Position numbers and translations under genes: made by a program
Notes under the pieces: model-generated
Database searches by the model: none
The model's input: only the letters and a program-made list of their open reading frames with translations
What the model was told of the DNA's origin: nothing
Shown here: piece by piece, positions 46,042-55,372 of the stretch
Position numbering within the stretch: the first letter of the stretch is position 1
Layout of the letters: every line of letters starts with the position of its first letter
From: Nocardia ignorata NBRC 108230
GTDB taxonomy: Bacteria > Actinomycetota > Actinomycetes > Mycobacteriales > Mycobacteriaceae
DNA: 64,000 bases
Assembly: GCF_001612905.1 (NCBI RefSeq)
Contig: NZ_BDBI01000002.1
Location: 666,221-730,220, forward strand
Direction: 5' to 3'

Positions 46042-46065
46042 CTGTTATACGACTCCGTATAACAG
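46042..46065. promoter_or_regulatory. Perfect 9-bp-arm palindrome, TetR-type operator candidate
   Basis: CTGTTATAC (46042-46050) and GTATAACAG (46057-46065) flank a 6-bp centre, 11 bp before the start of the sulfite-oxidase-like gene. The ATAC-n6-GTAT core is common for TetR-family sites. No TetR gene is adjacent. Confidence 0.65.
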
Positions 46066-46125
46066 CTGAAACTACTCCGTGCCGGTGGCCGCGTCGAGTA
46101 TCGGCTTCGTCACCCCGGGCAACGA

Positions 46126-46159
46126 AAAGGCCCCGCACTCGGGCGAGTGCGGGGCCTTT
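46126..46159 (-). terminator. Intrinsic terminator of the DUF8020-type gene
   Basis: A perfect 15-bp stem (AAAGGCCCCGCACTC and its complement) encloses 4 nt, with an A-run on the left that reads as a T-run on the minus strand. It lies 13 bp after the stop of the minus-strand gene. Confidence 0.85.
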
Positions 46160-46171
46160 CGGTTCAGTGGA

Positions 46172-46789
46172 TCAGGGCTGGCCGGTCGCGAACGCGATCA
46201 CCGCGTCCAGGAACTCCTGGCCACCCATCACGTAACCACCGATCAGCATCCCGGCGGGGATGGTGAACAGCCACAGGAACGGGAAGAACGCGCCGATGAT
46301 GCCACCGATCGCGATGCCCGGCAGGTTCTTGTTGACCTGGGCCATCAGGCGGTCGTAGGAGCTGATGTCCTTCAGTTCGGCGATGTCGCCGAGCTTGGCG
46401 GTGTCCTCCGGCGTCATCGAGGCGGCCAGCTTCACGCTACGGCCGTCCTCGGCGATCTGCGGGGTCACCGAGATCGGCAGACCCGCGACCTCCGAGCGCA
46501 GCGCCGTCTGGTCGACGGTGACGCCCTCGGCATTGCGCAGCAGCACGGCCGACCCGTCGGCGGCCAGCTCGAAGCGGCCGTTGTCGACCGCCCAGGTGAT
46601 GGTCTTGTCGGTGGGCGACACCGCGGTGGTGTAGTCGATCCCGTTGCTCACACCCGAAGTCACGCCCCCCGCAGCCACCACCGCGGGCTGTTCGGTCGCC
46701 ACGGCGGGCTGACCGTTGGCGGTGGCCGCGGTAATCCCCACCGCGACAACCGACATCACAACAGCAGTAGTGAACTTTCCGAACTTCAT
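46172..46789 (-). CDS. Secreted or membrane protein, DUF8020-like
   Basis: This 205-residue protein has a signal peptide (TTAVVMSVVAVGITAATANG) and a beta-rich middle region (about 45-130, DKTITWAVDNGRFELAADGS and SVKLAASMTPED), and ends in a helix pair with a Gly-rich hydrophobic segment (GIAIGGIIGAFFPFLWLFTI, then GMLIGGYVMGG). The build matches the DUF8020 domain proteins common in Nocardia and relatives; the function is unknown. The ATG at 46789 begins MKFGKFTT and follows GGAGG. A strong terminator lies behind it. Confidence 0.7.
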   Translation of the reverse strand: MKFGKFTTAVVMSVVAVGITAATANGQPAVATEQPAVVAAGGVTSGVSNGIDYTTAVSPTDKTITWAVDNGRFELAADGSAVLLRNAEGVTVDQTALRSEVAGLPISVTPQIAEDGRSVKLAASMTPEDTAKLGDIAELKDISSYDRLMAQVNKNLPGIAIGGIIGAFFPFLWLFTIPAGMLIGGYVMGGQEFLDAVIAFATGQP

Positions 46790-46924
46790 ACTTGAATCCC
46801 TCCACATTCGAAAGCCCCCCGACCGGGTGGGCGAATTCAAGCTAGCGGACCCGAAAAGCCTTGCCGCAACGGGATACCCGTCGTCAACAAACCGCAATAA
46901 ATGCGATATTGCCGAATGCGGGAT

Positions 46925-47875
46925 TCAGTCGTTGGCGTGCAGCGCGGCATTGAGCTCGATACCGGTGCCCTTGCGCGGCACCACTTCCACCGCACCCGTG
47001 GTCGAATTGCGGCGGAACAGCAGATTGTTCTGCCCGGCCAGGGTGGCGGCTTTGACGACGGTGCCGTCGGGCGCGGTGACCTTGGTTCCGGCGGTCAGGT
47101 ACAGGCCCGCCTCGAGCACGCAGTCGTCGCCGAGCGGAATGCCGAGACCCGCGTTGGCGCCGAGCAGGCTGCGCTCACCGACCGAGATGACGGTGGTTCC
47201 GCCGCCCGACAGCGTGCCCATCGTCGACGCGCCACCACCGATGTCGGAGCCGTCGCCCACCACGACACCAGCCGAGATACGGCCCTCGACCATCGAGTTG
47301 CCGAGGGTGCCCGCGTTGAAGTTCACGAAGCCCTCGTGCATGACGGTGGTGCCCGAGGCGAGGTGCGCACCGAGGCGGACGCGGTCGGCGTCGCCGATGC
47401 GCACACCCGAGGGCACCACGTAGTCGACCATGCGGGGGAACTTGTCGATGCTGTACACGGTGACCGGGCCGCGGGCGCGCAGCTTGATCCGGGTCTGCTC
47501 GAAACCCTCCACCGCGCACGGGCCGTGGTTGGTCCACACCACATTGCTGAGCAGGCCGAACTGGCCGTCCAGGCTCAGGCCGTGCGGCTGGACCAGGCGG
47601 TGCGAGAGCAGGTGCAGGCGCAGGTACACGTCGTGGGCGTCGGTGGGGGCCGCCGACAGGTCGGCGATGGTGGTGCGCACCGCGACCACCTCCACGCCGC
47701 GCGCCTTGTCGGGGCCGAGCAGGTCGGCGAACTCCGGCGCGTCGGCCGCGTCGAGGCGCTGGGAGCCGGTCTCGGTGAACTCGCCCAGCTCCGGGCTCGG
47801 GTACCAGGTGTCGAGGACGGTGCCGTCCGAGGTGATGGTGGCGATACCGACTGCGCTTGCTCCTTGAGTGCTCAC
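46925..47875 (-). CDS. dapD: Tetrahydrodipicolinate N-succinyltransferase DapD
   Basis: This 316-residue enzyme transfers succinyl from succinyl-CoA to tetrahydrodipicolinate. The C-terminal half is a left-handed beta-helix of hexapeptide repeats ([35 protein letters not shown]); the N-terminal region has the actinobacterial DapD form, longer than the E. coli type. The GTG at 47875 ([10 protein letters not shown]) fits the M. tuberculosis Rv1201c length; the open frame upstream overlaps dapE. DapD and dapE are divergent, and their starts are 117 bp apart, as in mycobacteria. Confidence 0.94.
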   Translation of the reverse strand: MSTQGASAVGIATITSDGTVLDTWYPSPELGEFTETGSQRLDAADAPEFADLLGPDKARGVEVVAVRTTIADLSAAPTDAHDVYLRLHLLSHRLVQPHGLSLDGQFGLLSNVVWTNHGPCAVEGFEQTRIKLRARGPVTVYSIDKFPRMVDYVVPSGVRIGDADRVRLGAHLASGTTVMHEGFVNFNAGTLGNSMVEGRISAGVVVGDGSDIGGGASTMGTLSGGGTTVISVGERSLLGANAGLGIPLGDDCVLEAGLYLTAGTKVTAPDGTVVKAATLAGQNNLLFRRNSTTGAVEVVPRKGTGIELNAALHAND

Positions 47876-47980
47876 GGACCACATTTTGCCGCCTCGATCC
47901 AGGTCGAGGTGGCGCGGGGGCTGTGCGATGGACCACCCGGTCCGATTCCCGCACCCGGACACGGCGTCGTACGCGCGTAC

Positions 47981-47986
47981 TACTGT
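47981..47986 (+). promoter_or_regulatory. -10 box of dapE, leaderless type
   Basis: TACTGT, then 6 nt, then the GTG at 47993. Confidence 0.5.
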
Positions 47987-47992
47987 CGAGAT

Positions 47993-49093
47993 GTGACTCT
48001 CGATTTGCGCGCCGACCCCGTCCAGTTGACCGCCGCCCTGGTCGATGTGCCGAGCGTTTCCCGCGACGAGGCCGCCATCGCGGATCTGGTCGAGCAGGCG
48101 CTGCGCGATCAGACCACCGGTTTCGAGATCAAGCGGCACGGCAATGTGGTGCTGGCGCGCACGAACCTCGGCCTGCCCACCCGGGTGATTCTGGCCGGGC
48201 ACCTGGACACGGTGCCCATCGCCGACAACGTGCCGAGCAGGTCCGCCGAGGTGGACGGGGAGCCGGTGCTGTTCGGCTGCGGCACCGTCGACATGAAGTC
48301 CGGTGACGCGGTATTCCTGCACCTGGCCGCCACCATCACCGACCCGGCCCACGACCTCACGCTCATCTTCTACGACGGCGAGGAGATCGCCGCCGAGTTC
48401 AACGGCCTCAACCACATCGAACGCGATATGCCCGAGTGGCTCGACGGCGACCTCGCCGTGCTCGGCGAACCCTCCGGTGGCTGGATCGAGGCGGGCTGCC
48501 AGGGCACGCTGCGCGTGCGGTTGAGCACGTCCGGTGTGCGCGCGCATTCGGCCCGGGCCTGGTTGGGGGAGAACGCGATTCACGCGCTGGCGCCGGTGCT
48601 GGAACGTCTGGCCGCCTACCAGGCGCGCCAGGTCGACATCGACGGCTGCGTGTACCGCGAAGGGCTCTCGGCGGTGCGCGTGTCCGGTGGCGTCGCGGGC
48701 AATGTGGTACCCGACGTGGCCGAGGTGGACGTGAACTTCCGCTACGCCCCCGACCGCACGGTCGAGCAGGCCATCGCGCACGTGCGCGAGGTCTTCGACG
48801 GGCTCGACGTGGGTTTCCGGGTCACCGATTCCTCGCCCGGCGCCCTGCCCGGTCTCACCGCACCGGCCGCGCGCAGCCTCATCGACTCGGTCAACGCCCA
48901 CGGCGGCGGCGGAGTGCGCGCCAAGTACGGCTGGACCGACGTCTCACGCTTCGCCGCCCGGGGCATCCCCGCCGTGAACTTCGGCCCCGGCGACCCCAAC
49001 CTCGCCCACAAGCGCGACGAACACGTCCCCCTCAGCCAGATCACCGCCGTCACCGCCATGCTGCGCACCTACCTCACCGCGGGTGCCCAGTAG
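47993..49093 (+). CDS. dapE: Succinyl-diaminopimelate desuccinylase DapE
   Basis: This 366-residue M20-family di-zinc peptidase removes succinate to give LL-DAP. Zinc and catalytic motifs are AGHLDTVP near residue 66, [11 protein letters not shown] near 96, and [13 protein letters not shown] near 128; the lid domain (about 175-290) contains the AHSARAW histidine. The GTG at 47993 lies directly behind a leaderless-type -10 box. It is followed by a LOG-family gene after 10 bp, so the DAP pathway gene is in one run with the purine-ribohydrolase-like genes. Rv1202 in M. tuberculosis is the counterpart. Confidence 0.95.
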   Translation: MTLDLRADPVQLTAALVDVPSVSRDEAAIADLVEQALRDQTTGFEIKRHGNVVLARTNLGLPTRVILAGHLDTVPIADNVPSRSAEVDGEPVLFGCGTVDMKSGDAVFLHLAATITDPAHDLTLIFYDGEEIAAEFNGLNHIERDMPEWLDGDLAVLGEPSGGWIEAGCQGTLRVRLSTSGVRAHSARAWLGENAIHALAPVLERLAAYQARQVDIDGCVYREGLSAVRVSGGVAGNVVPDVAEVDVNFRYAPDRTVEQAIAHVREVFDGLDVGFRVTDSSPGALPGLTAPAARSLIDSVNAHGGGGVRAKYGWTDVSRFAARGIPAVNFGPGDPNLAHKRDEHVPLSQITAVTAMLRTYLTAGAQ

Positions 49094-49103
49094 CGTGGAG
49101 GAC

Positions 49104-49907
49104 ATGTCGAGCGAATCCGTGGATGAACAGGTGGGGAAGGCCAAACCGAAGTTCCGTGGGCCGGTGATGTTCCGACGCGAACGCAAGCCGGGAGCGCGGA
49201 CCGCGGACCGCAATCTTCTCGACACCCGTCAGGACAGCGAGTGGGTGCACACCGATCCGTGGCGGGTGCTGCGGATCCAGGCCGAGTTCGTCGAGGGCTT
49301 CGGCGCGCTGGCCGAGGTGCCGCCCGCCGTCACGGTGTTCGGCTCGGCGCGCACGCCGGCCGACCACCCGGAGTACGCGGCGGCACGGGCGATCGGCTCC
49401 GCGCTCACCGACGCCGGTTTCGCGATCATCACCGGCGGCGGACCGGGGGCCATGGAGGCGGCCAACCGCGGGTCGTCGGAGGCGGGCGGCTACTCGATCG
49501 GCCTGGGTATCGAGCTGCCGTTCGAACAGGGGCTCAACGACTGGGTGGACCTGGGGATCAACTTCCGCTACTTCTTCGTCCGCAAGACGATGTTCGTGAA
49601 GTACTCGCAGGCCTTCGTCTGCCTGCCCGGCGGTTTCGGCACCCTCGACGAACTGTTCGAGGCGCTCACCCTGGTGCAGACCCGCAAGATCACCCGCTTC
49701 CCGATCATCCTGTTCGGCACGGCCTACTGGTCCGGGCTGGTGGAGTGGATGCGTAATTCGCTGGCCGGGTCGGGCAAGATCTCGCCGGAGGATCTCGACC
49801 TCATCCAGGTCACCGACAGCGTCGAAGACGTGGTGCGCATCGTCAAGGAGGCGACCGGCAGCGGCAACAGCGACATCGAACGGCTCGGCACCGAGGATCA
49901 GTGGTGA
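49104..49907 (+). CDS. LOG-family (TIGR00730) phosphoribohydrolase, long form
   Basis: This 267-residue Rossmann-fold protein of the LOG/lysine-decarboxylase-like family cleaves nucleoside monophosphates to base and ribose-5-phosphate in characterised members. The signature motifs are GGGPGAMEAANRG near residue 114 and PGGFGTLDELFE near 177. An N-terminal basic stretch of about 60 residues precedes the domain. The ATG at 49104 begins MSSESVDEQ. The next gene is a second LOG protein and overlaps by 4 bp, so two paralogues are co-translated. The long form is common in actinobacteria; the substrate is not known. Confidence 0.85.
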   Translation: MSSESVDEQVGKAKPKFRGPVMFRRERKPGARTADRNLLDTRQDSEWVHTDPWRVLRIQAEFVEGFGALAEVPPAVTVFGSARTPADHPEYAAARAIGSALTDAGFAIITGGGPGAMEAANRGSSEAGGYSIGLGIELPFEQGLNDWVDLGINFRYFFVRKTMFVKYSQAFVCLPGGFGTLDELFEALTLVQTRKITRFPIILFGTAYWSGLVEWMRNSLAGSGKISPEDLDLIQVTDSVEDVVRIVKEATGSGNSDIERLGTEDQW

Positions 49908-50455
49908 GCTACTCGATCTGCGTTTATTGCTCGGCGAGTACAACCGAACCGGAACTGATCGATCTGGCGTCCCAGGTGGGCACCGAAATCGCCCGTCGCG
50001 GTTGGCAACTGGTGTCCGGCGGCGGCCGGGTGTCGATGATGGGCGCGGTCGCGGCGGCCGCGCGGGCGGGCGGCGCGCACACCGTCGGGGTGATTCCCAA
50101 GCATCTGGTGCACCGCGAGGTCGCCGATACCGCCGCCGACGAACTGCTCGTCACCGACACCATGCGCCAGCGCAAACTGCTGATGGAGGAACGCGCCGAC
50201 GCCTTCCTCACCCTGCCCGGCGGCGTCGGGACGCTCGAGGAATTCTTCGAAACCTGGACCGGCGGTTACCTGGGCGAACACACCAAACCCGTGGTCGTGC
50301 TCGACGCCGACGGTTTCTACCGCGGGCTGTTCGGCTGGTTGGACGAGCTGTTCGAGCGCAAGATTGTCACACAGCAGGCGCGCGACCGCATCGTCGTGGC
50401 CGCCGACCTGCCAGCCGCGTTCGCCGCGTTGACACCGGCCGCGGCCCGAGGGTAG
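49904..50455 (+). CDS. LOG-family phosphoribohydrolase, Rv1205-like
   Basis: This 183-residue LOG protein has SGGGRVSMMGAVA near residue 40 and PGGVGTLEEFFE near 106. M. tuberculosis Rv1205, in the same position before fadD6, is a cytokinin riboside 5'-monophosphate phosphoribohydrolase whose product aldehydes become toxic when it accumulates. GTG 49904 overlaps the preceding stop in a GTGA tetramer; GTG 49901 is also in frame. The stop lies 9 bp before fadD6. Confidence 0.9.
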   Translation: MSYSICVYCSASTTEPELIDLASQVGTEIARRGWQLVSGGGRVSMMGAVAAAARAGGAHTVGVIPKHLVHREVADTAADELLVTDTMRQRKLLMEERADAFLTLPGGVGTLEEFFETWTGGYLGEHTKPVVVLDADGFYRGLFGWLDELFERKIVTQQARDRIVVAADLPAAFAALTPAAARG

Positions 50456-50464
50456 GAGATCGAC

Positions 50465-52231
50465 GTGAGCAACGACGCCCGCGACACCGTCAGCGTGTTC
50501 GACTTGGCCAAGAAGCTGCCCGGCATGGCCATGGACGCACCGCGCATGCTGCGCAACGCACCGGGAATGCTGGTGGGGCCCAAGGACAAAGCCTCCATCG
50601 GCAAGTACTTCCAGCGGCTCGCCCACCGGCGGCCCGACCGGGTGTTCCTGCGCTTCGAAGACCGTTCCTACACCTATCGCGCCGCCAACAGCGAGGTGAA
50701 CCGGTACGCCGCAGTGCTTTCCGCGCGCGGAGTCGATCGCGGCGACGTGGTCGGCGTGCTCATGACCAACCGTCCCGAGACGCTGTTCACGGTGCTCGCG
50801 GTGCTCAAACTCGGCGCCACCGTCGGGTTGCTCAACTACAACCAGCGCGATCAGGTGCTGGCCCACAGCATCGGTCTGCTCGACAGCGTGCTGGTCGTGG
50901 TCGGCGAGGAATGCCTGGAAGCGCTCGATTCGCTGCCCCAGGCACCGGCGAACGTGCTGATGTCCGAGGAAATCGCCGAATCGGCGCGTGGCGGAACAGC
51001 TTCCGACCCCGCGGTCTGTGAGCAGGTGACGGCGGGCGAACGCGCGTTCCTGATCTTCACCTCCGGCACCACCGGTATGCCGAAGGCCAGCGTGATGACC
51101 CACCTGCGCTGGACCAAGAGCATGGCCGGGCTCGGTGGGCTCGGCGTGCGGTTGCGCGGCGACGACGCCCTGTACTGCTGCCTGCCGCTGTACCACAACA
51201 ACGCGCTCACAGTGGCGCTGTCGGCGGTGCTGGCCGGTGAGTCCACCTATGTGCTCGCGCGCAAGTTCTCCGCCTCCGGCTTCTGGGCCGAGATCGCCCG
51301 CGAAGGGGCGACGGCGTTCATCTACATCGGTGAGCTGTGCCGCTACCTACTCAACCAGCCCGTACGGCCCGGCGAGGAGAACAACCGGGTACGGCTCGTC
51401 GTCGGCAACGGGCTGCGGCCGGAACTGTGGGACGAGTTCCGGCGCCGCTTCGGCATCGACCGGGTGGTGGAGTTCTACGGGTCGAGCGAGGCGCCGCTCG
51501 CCTTCGTCAACGCCTTCGGTGTCGACCGGACGGCCGGGTTGTGCCCGCTGCCGTACGCGGTGGTCGAGTACGACGACGAGACCGGTAAGCCGCGTCGCGG
51601 ACCGGACGGGAAGCTGCGCAAGGTGCGTTCCGGTGGCGTCGGGCTGCTGCTGGCGAAGGTGAACAACCGTCAGCCCTTCGACGGTTACACCGATGCGAAG
51701 GCCTCCGAATCCAAGCTGGTCCGCGACGGGTTCAAGAAGGGCGACTGCTGGTTCGACACCGGCGACCTGGTGCGCGACCAGCACTTCTGGCACATCGCGT
51801 TCGTCGACCGGCTCGGTGACACCTTCCGCTGGAAGGGCGAGAACGTCGCGACCACCGAGGTGGAGGGCGCGCTCGATCAGCACCCGAGCGTCGAGCAGGC
51901 GGTGGTGTTCGGGGTGGACATCCCCGGCACCGACGGCAAGGCGGGCATGGCCGCGATCACCCTGCACCCCGATGCCGAATTCGACGGTAAGGGGCTGGCC
52001 GCCACCGTGTACGAGCGGTTGCCGCTCTACGCGGTGCCGCTGTTCGTCCGGGTGGTCGCCGAACTCGAGCAGACCTCCACCTTCAAGAGCCGCAAGGTGG
52101 AACTGCGCAAGCAGGGCTACGCCGCCGACGCCGAGGGACAGCTGTATGTGCTCAGCGGACCGACCGAGGGCTACGTCCCGGCCTACGACGGCTACGCCGA
52201 CGACGTCGCCGCGGGTAGAGCTCCGCGATAG
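50465..52231 (+). CDS. fadD6: Long-chain fatty-acid-CoA ligase FadD6
   Basis: This 588-residue ligase activates and takes up long-chain fatty acids. Motifs: FTSGTTGMPKAS near residue 196, EFYGSSEAPLAF near 338, and GDCWFDTGDLVRDQHFWHI near 430, then FRWKGENVATTEVEGAL. The FATP-type signature (VNNRQPFDGYTD) marks it as an acyl-CoA synthetase/fatty acid transporter. The GTG at 50465 follows GTAGGAG. It is in the same order as Rv1206 between the LOG gene and folP2, and its stop lies 2 bp before folP2. Confidence 0.93.
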   Translation: MSNDARDTVSVFDLAKKLPGMAMDAPRMLRNAPGMLVGPKDKASIGKYFQRLAHRRPDRVFLRFEDRSYTYRAANSEVNRYAAVLSARGVDRGDVVGVLMTNRPETLFTVLAVLKLGATVGLLNYNQRDQVLAHSIGLLDSVLVVVGEECLEALDSLPQAPANVLMSEEIAESARGGTASDPAVCEQVTAGERAFLIFTSGTTGMPKASVMTHLRWTKSMAGLGGLGVRLRGDDALYCCLPLYHNNALTVALSAVLAGESTYVLARKFSASGFWAEIAREGATAFIYIGELCRYLLNQPVRPGEENNRVRLVVGNGLRPELWDEFRRRFGIDRVVEFYGSSEAPLAFVNAFGVDRTAGLCPLPYAVVEYDDETGKPRRGPDGKLRKVRSGGVGLLLAKVNNRQPFDGYTDAKASESKLVRDGFKKGDCWFDTGDLVRDQHFWHIAFVDRLGDTFRWKGENVATTEVEGALDQHPSVEQAVVFGVDIPGTDGKAGMAAITLHPDAEFDGKGLAATVYERLPLYAVPLFVRVVAELEQTSTFKSRKVELRKQGYAADAEGQLYVLSGPTEGYVPAYDGYADDVAAGRAPR

Positions 52232-52233
52232 CG

Positions 52234-53100
52234 ATGCCTGAACCCACCTTCTGTGGTCGGCCCGTGCCGACCGATCGCGCGCTGGTGATGGCGATCGTGA
52301 ACCGCACCCCCGACTCGTTCTACGACCGGGGCGCCACTTTCACCGACCGGGCCGCGATGGACCGGGTGACGCGGGCCGTCGACGAAGGCGCCGATCTGGT
52401 CGACATCGGCGGGGTGAAGGCCGGGCCGGGGGACACGGTCGACGCGGCCGAGGAAACGCGACGGGTGGTTCCGTTCGTCGCGGCGATCCGGGAGAAGTAT
52501 CCGGAGCTGTTGATCAGTGTGGACACCTGGCGCGGCAAGGTCGCCGGGGATGCCGTGGCAGCCGGTGCCGACCTCGTCAACGACACCTGGGCCGGGGCCG
52601 ACCCCGAGCTCGTCCACGTGGCCGCCGACCTGGGTGCCGGTATCGTCTGCAGCCACACCGGTGGTGCCGTGCCGCGCACCCGTCCGCACCGGGTCCGCTA
52701 CGCCGACGTGGTCGCCGAAGTGACCGCCACCGTGGCCGCCGCGGCCGACCGCGCGGCCGCCGCCGGGGTGCGTCGCGACGGAATCGTGATCGATCCCACT
52801 CACGATTTCGGAAAAAACACCTATCACGGGCTCGAGTTGTTGCGTGGAATCGACAGTCTCGTAAAAACCGGGTGGCCAGTGCTGATGGCCCTGAGTAACA
52901 AGGACTTTATCGGGGAGACTCTAGGTGTCGGTCTGACCGAGAGGGTCGAGGGCACACTGGCGGCGACCGCGTGGGCGGCCGCTGCGGGCGCTCGGGTCTT
53001 CCGGGTTCACGAAGTCGCCGAGACCCGGCGGGTCGTGGACATGATCGCCGCAATCCAGGGCATCCGGCCCCCCGCACGAACTCTGCGAGGTCTGGCATGA
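52234..53100 (+). CDS. folP2: DHPS-like protein FolP2
   Basis: This 288-residue TIM-barrel protein resembles dihydropteroate synthase: VMAIVNRTPDSFYDRG near residue 20, ISVDTWRGKVAGDAVAAG near 91 and GVRRDGIVIDPTHDFGKN near 176. In mycobacteria the FolP2 paralogue (Rv1207) has no detectable DHPS activity, and its true function is unknown; FolP1 is the folate enzyme. A Trp-rich change where sulfonamide-binding residues lie in FolP1 would be worth checking. The ATG at 52234 begins MPEPTFCG. Its stop overlaps gpgS by 4 bp. Confidence 0.9.
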   Translation: MPEPTFCGRPVPTDRALVMAIVNRTPDSFYDRGATFTDRAAMDRVTRAVDEGADLVDIGGVKAGPGDTVDAAEETRRVVPFVAAIREKYPELLISVDTWRGKVAGDAVAAGADLVNDTWAGADPELVHVAADLGAGIVCSHTGGAVPRTRPHRVRYADVVAEVTATVAAAADRAAAAGVRRDGIVIDPTHDFGKNTYHGLELLRGIDSLVKTGWPVLMALSNKDFIGETLGVGLTERVEGTLAATAWAAAAGARVFRVHEVAETRRVVDMIAAIQGIRPPARTLRGLA

Positions 53101-54035
53101 AAATCCAACACCGCGAGCCCGCCTGGGCCACTACCCACACCTGGGACACCCCTGACTGGACGGTCGGCGACCTCGTCGCCGCCAAAGCGGGTCGCACCGT
53201 TTCGGTGGTGCTGCCCGCCCTCGACGAACAGGACACCGTCGCCGACGTGGTGGCCAGTATCCGGCCGCTGCTCGGCACCCTCGTCGACGAACTGATCGTG
53301 CTCGATTCCGGATCCACCGATGCCACCGCCGAACGTGCGCGGCGCGCGGGTGCCGAGGTGGTGACCCGCGAGGAGGCCGTGCCCGAGCTCGAGCCGGTGG
53401 CGGGCAAGGGCGAGGCGCTGTGGCGGTCGCTGGCCTGCACCTCCGGTGACCTCATCGCCTTCGTCGACTCCGATCTCATCGATCCTGATCCGGCGTTCGT
53501 GCCCAAGCTGCTCGGCCCGCTGCTGACCATGCCCGGCACCCATCTGTCCAAGGCCTACTACCGGCGCCCGCTGCGCCAAGGCGAGTCCGTGGACGCCAAC
53601 GGCGGTGGCCGGGTCACCGAACTGGTCGCCCGCCCCCTGCTGGCGGCGCTACGCCCCGAACTGGTCCAGGTGTTGCAACCGCTCGGCGGTGAATACGCGG
53701 GCACCCGCGAACTGCTCACCGCCGTCCCCTTCGCCCCCGGCTACGGCGTGGAGATCGGTCTGCTGCTCGACACCTACGACCGCCTGGGTCTCGACGCCAT
53801 CACCCAGGTGAACCTCGGCGTCCGCACCCACCGCAACCGCCCCCTCTCCGACCTCGGCGTGATGAGCCGCCAGATCCTCGGCACCGCCCTGCGCCGCAGC
53901 GGCGTCCCCGACTCCGGCGCCCCCCTCACCCAATTCCCCCTCATCGCAGGCGAATTCATCCCCCACACCACCGAGGTCTCCCTCGAAGACCGCCCCCCGA
54001 TGAAAACCCTCCGCCCCGAACAGGTCGCCGCCTGA
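53097..54035 (+). CDS. gpgS: Glucosyl-3-phosphoglycerate synthase GpgS
   Basis: This 312-residue retaining GT81 enzyme makes glucosylglycerate phosphate from UDP-glucose and 3-phosphoglycerate, the first step to methylglucose lipopolysaccharides. The metal/nucleotide motif FVDSDLIDP lies near residue 120; VVLPALDEQDTVADVV near 40 binds the nucleotide; GEYAGTRELL near 200 binds phosphoglycerate. The ATG at 53097 overlaps folP2 in an ATGA. A 12-bp hairpin follows at 54046-54074. In M. tuberculosis it is Rv1208, followed by Rv1209, tagA and glgM; those first two are absent here. Confidence 0.95.
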   Translation: MKIQHREPAWATTHTWDTPDWTVGDLVAAKAGRTVSVVLPALDEQDTVADVVASIRPLLGTLVDELIVLDSGSTDATAERARRAGAEVVTREEAVPELEPVAGKGEALWRSLACTSGDLIAFVDSDLIDPDPAFVPKLLGPLLTMPGTHLSKAYYRRPLRQGESVDANGGGRVTELVARPLLAALRPELVQVLQPLGGEYAGTRELLTAVPFAPGYGVEIGLLLDTYDRLGLDAITQVNLGVRTHRNRPLSDLGVMSRQILGTALRRSGVPDSGAPLTQFPLIAGEFIPHTTEVSLEDRPPMKTLRPEQVAA

Positions 54036-54045
54036 CACCTCCCCC

Positions 54046-54074
54046 GACCGCCTCGTCGTCCCGACGAGGCGGTC
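54046..54074 (+). terminator. Hairpin after gpgS
   Basis: A perfect 12-bp stem (GACCGCCTCGTC and its complement) encloses a 5-nt loop, 11 bp after the gpgS stop. No T-run follows. Confidence 0.65.
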
Positions 54075-54215
54075 ATCGGCGCGCGCACCCCTTGCCGCGT
54101 GGCTCGACTGTGCGGGGCTGCCGACGACGCCGAACTCGACGACCTACGTACCGATCGGCCGCGGCGCGGTTATCGGAAGCGAAGACGGTCCGCACGGGGA
54201 TCAGTGTCGAGGGGC

Positions 54216-55295
54216 TCAGGGTGTTGGAGGGTGGATGGGGCCGGTCAGGGTGGTGAGGGGGCGGGCCGAGGTGTTGGTTCGGGTGGCGAGGATCTGGGCG
54301 AGGATGGAGACGGCGGTTTCCTCGGGGGTGTGGGCGCCCAGGTCGAGGCCGAGGGGGCTGTGGATGCGGGCGATGGTGGCGGGGGAGAGGCCGTGGTCGC
54401 GGAGGCGGGTGGTGCGGTCGCGGTGGGCTCGGCGGGAACCGAGGGCGCCGATGAAGGCGACTGCCGGCAGGTCGAGCGCGGCGGCCAGCATGGGGACGTC
54501 GAATTTGGGGTCGTGGGTGAGGACGCAGACGACCGTGCGGTCGTCGATGCGGTCTGCCGCGGCTTCGGCGGTCAGGTAGCGGTGGGGCCAGTCGACGACC
54601 ACGTCGTCGGCGGTGGGGAAAAGTGCCGGGGTGGTGAAGGTTTCGCGGGCGTCGACGACGGTGACGCGATAGCCGAGCTGAGTGGCGGCCGTGGTGAGGG
54701 CGCGGGTGTAGTCGTTGGCCCCTGCCAGGATCATGCGGGCGGGGGAGCGGAACACCTGGACGAAGGTGCGGGGGCGGGTCGCGGCGGCAGGCGTGCAGTC
54801 CTGGGCGCCGACCATGCCGTTGTGGCCCGCGGCGAGCAGTGCGGCCGCGTCCTGGTCGAGGCCGCGCCACGGCGTGACCTGCCCGGGCCGCAGCAGCCGG
54901 CGATCCGGGGTGGATTCGAGAGTCGTGGCGTAGGCGATGGGCTGGTGCGCGGTGAGCGCGGCCCGCAGCTCTCGCAGCAGCGGAAGATCGGCGTGGTCGA
55001 GCCGTTCGACGAAGACCTCGATCTCCCCACCACACGGCAGTCCGACGGTGAGCTCGTCGGCTGCCGCGAACCGCTCCACACAGGCCGAGCCGTCGGCGAG
55101 CGCCTGTTGGGCCGTCACCAGTAGCGCCGCCTCGACGCATCCACCCGAGAGCGAGCCGACGACCCGACCATTCGGAGTGACCACCATCGCGGCCCCGGTA
55201 TCGCGCGGCCCCGCCCCGATCCGGTCGATGATCCGGGCCAGCGCCACCGGCCCCTCGGCGAGCAGATCGAGCGCCTGTCCGAGCAGATCGCGCAT
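54216..55295 (-). CDS. XdhC/CoxI-family protein
   Basis: This 359-residue protein has an N-terminal XdhC domain (MVVTPNGRVVGSLSGGCVEA; GLPCGGEIEVFVERL) and a C-terminal Rossmann domain (YRVTVVDARETFTTPALFPT; FIGALGSRRAHRDRTTRLRD). XdhC proteins bind molybdenum cofactor and insert it, sulfurated, into xanthine dehydrogenase or related enzymes. No xdhA/B or CO-dehydrogenase genes are within the window, so the client is elsewhere. The sulfite-oxidase-like gene at 45.4 kb is a molybdoenzyme but uses an unsulfurated cofactor, so it is an unlikely client. The ATG at 55295 begins MRDLLGQALDLL. Confidence 0.88.
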   Translation of the reverse strand: MRDLLGQALDLLAEGPVALARIIDRIGAGPRDTGAAMVVTPNGRVVGSLSGGCVEAALLVTAQQALADGSACVERFAAADELTVGLPCGGEIEVFVERLDHADLPLLRELRAALTAHQPIAYATTLESTPDRRLLRPGQVTPWRGLDQDAAALLAAGHNGMVGAQDCTPAAATRPRTFVQVFRSPARMILAGANDYTRALTTAATQLGYRVTVVDARETFTTPALFPTADDVVVDWPHRYLTAEAAADRIDDRTVVCVLTHDPKFDVPMLAAALDLPAVAFIGALGSRRAHRDRTTRLRDHGLSPATIARIHSPLGLDLGAHTPEETAVSILAQILATRTNTSARPLTTLTGPIHPPTP

Positions 55296-55372
55296 CGCCC
55301 ACCGGCCTCTCCACCGACTGTGACCTTTCGGTCCAGCCTAGCTAACCGCGAGCATCCAGGCGCGGTGAAAGC

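Noticed and set aside
54075..54215. Gap between gpgS and xdhC examined for a short gene.
   Set aside because: No start with a ribosome site or family-like translation; only the hairpin after gpgS is real.
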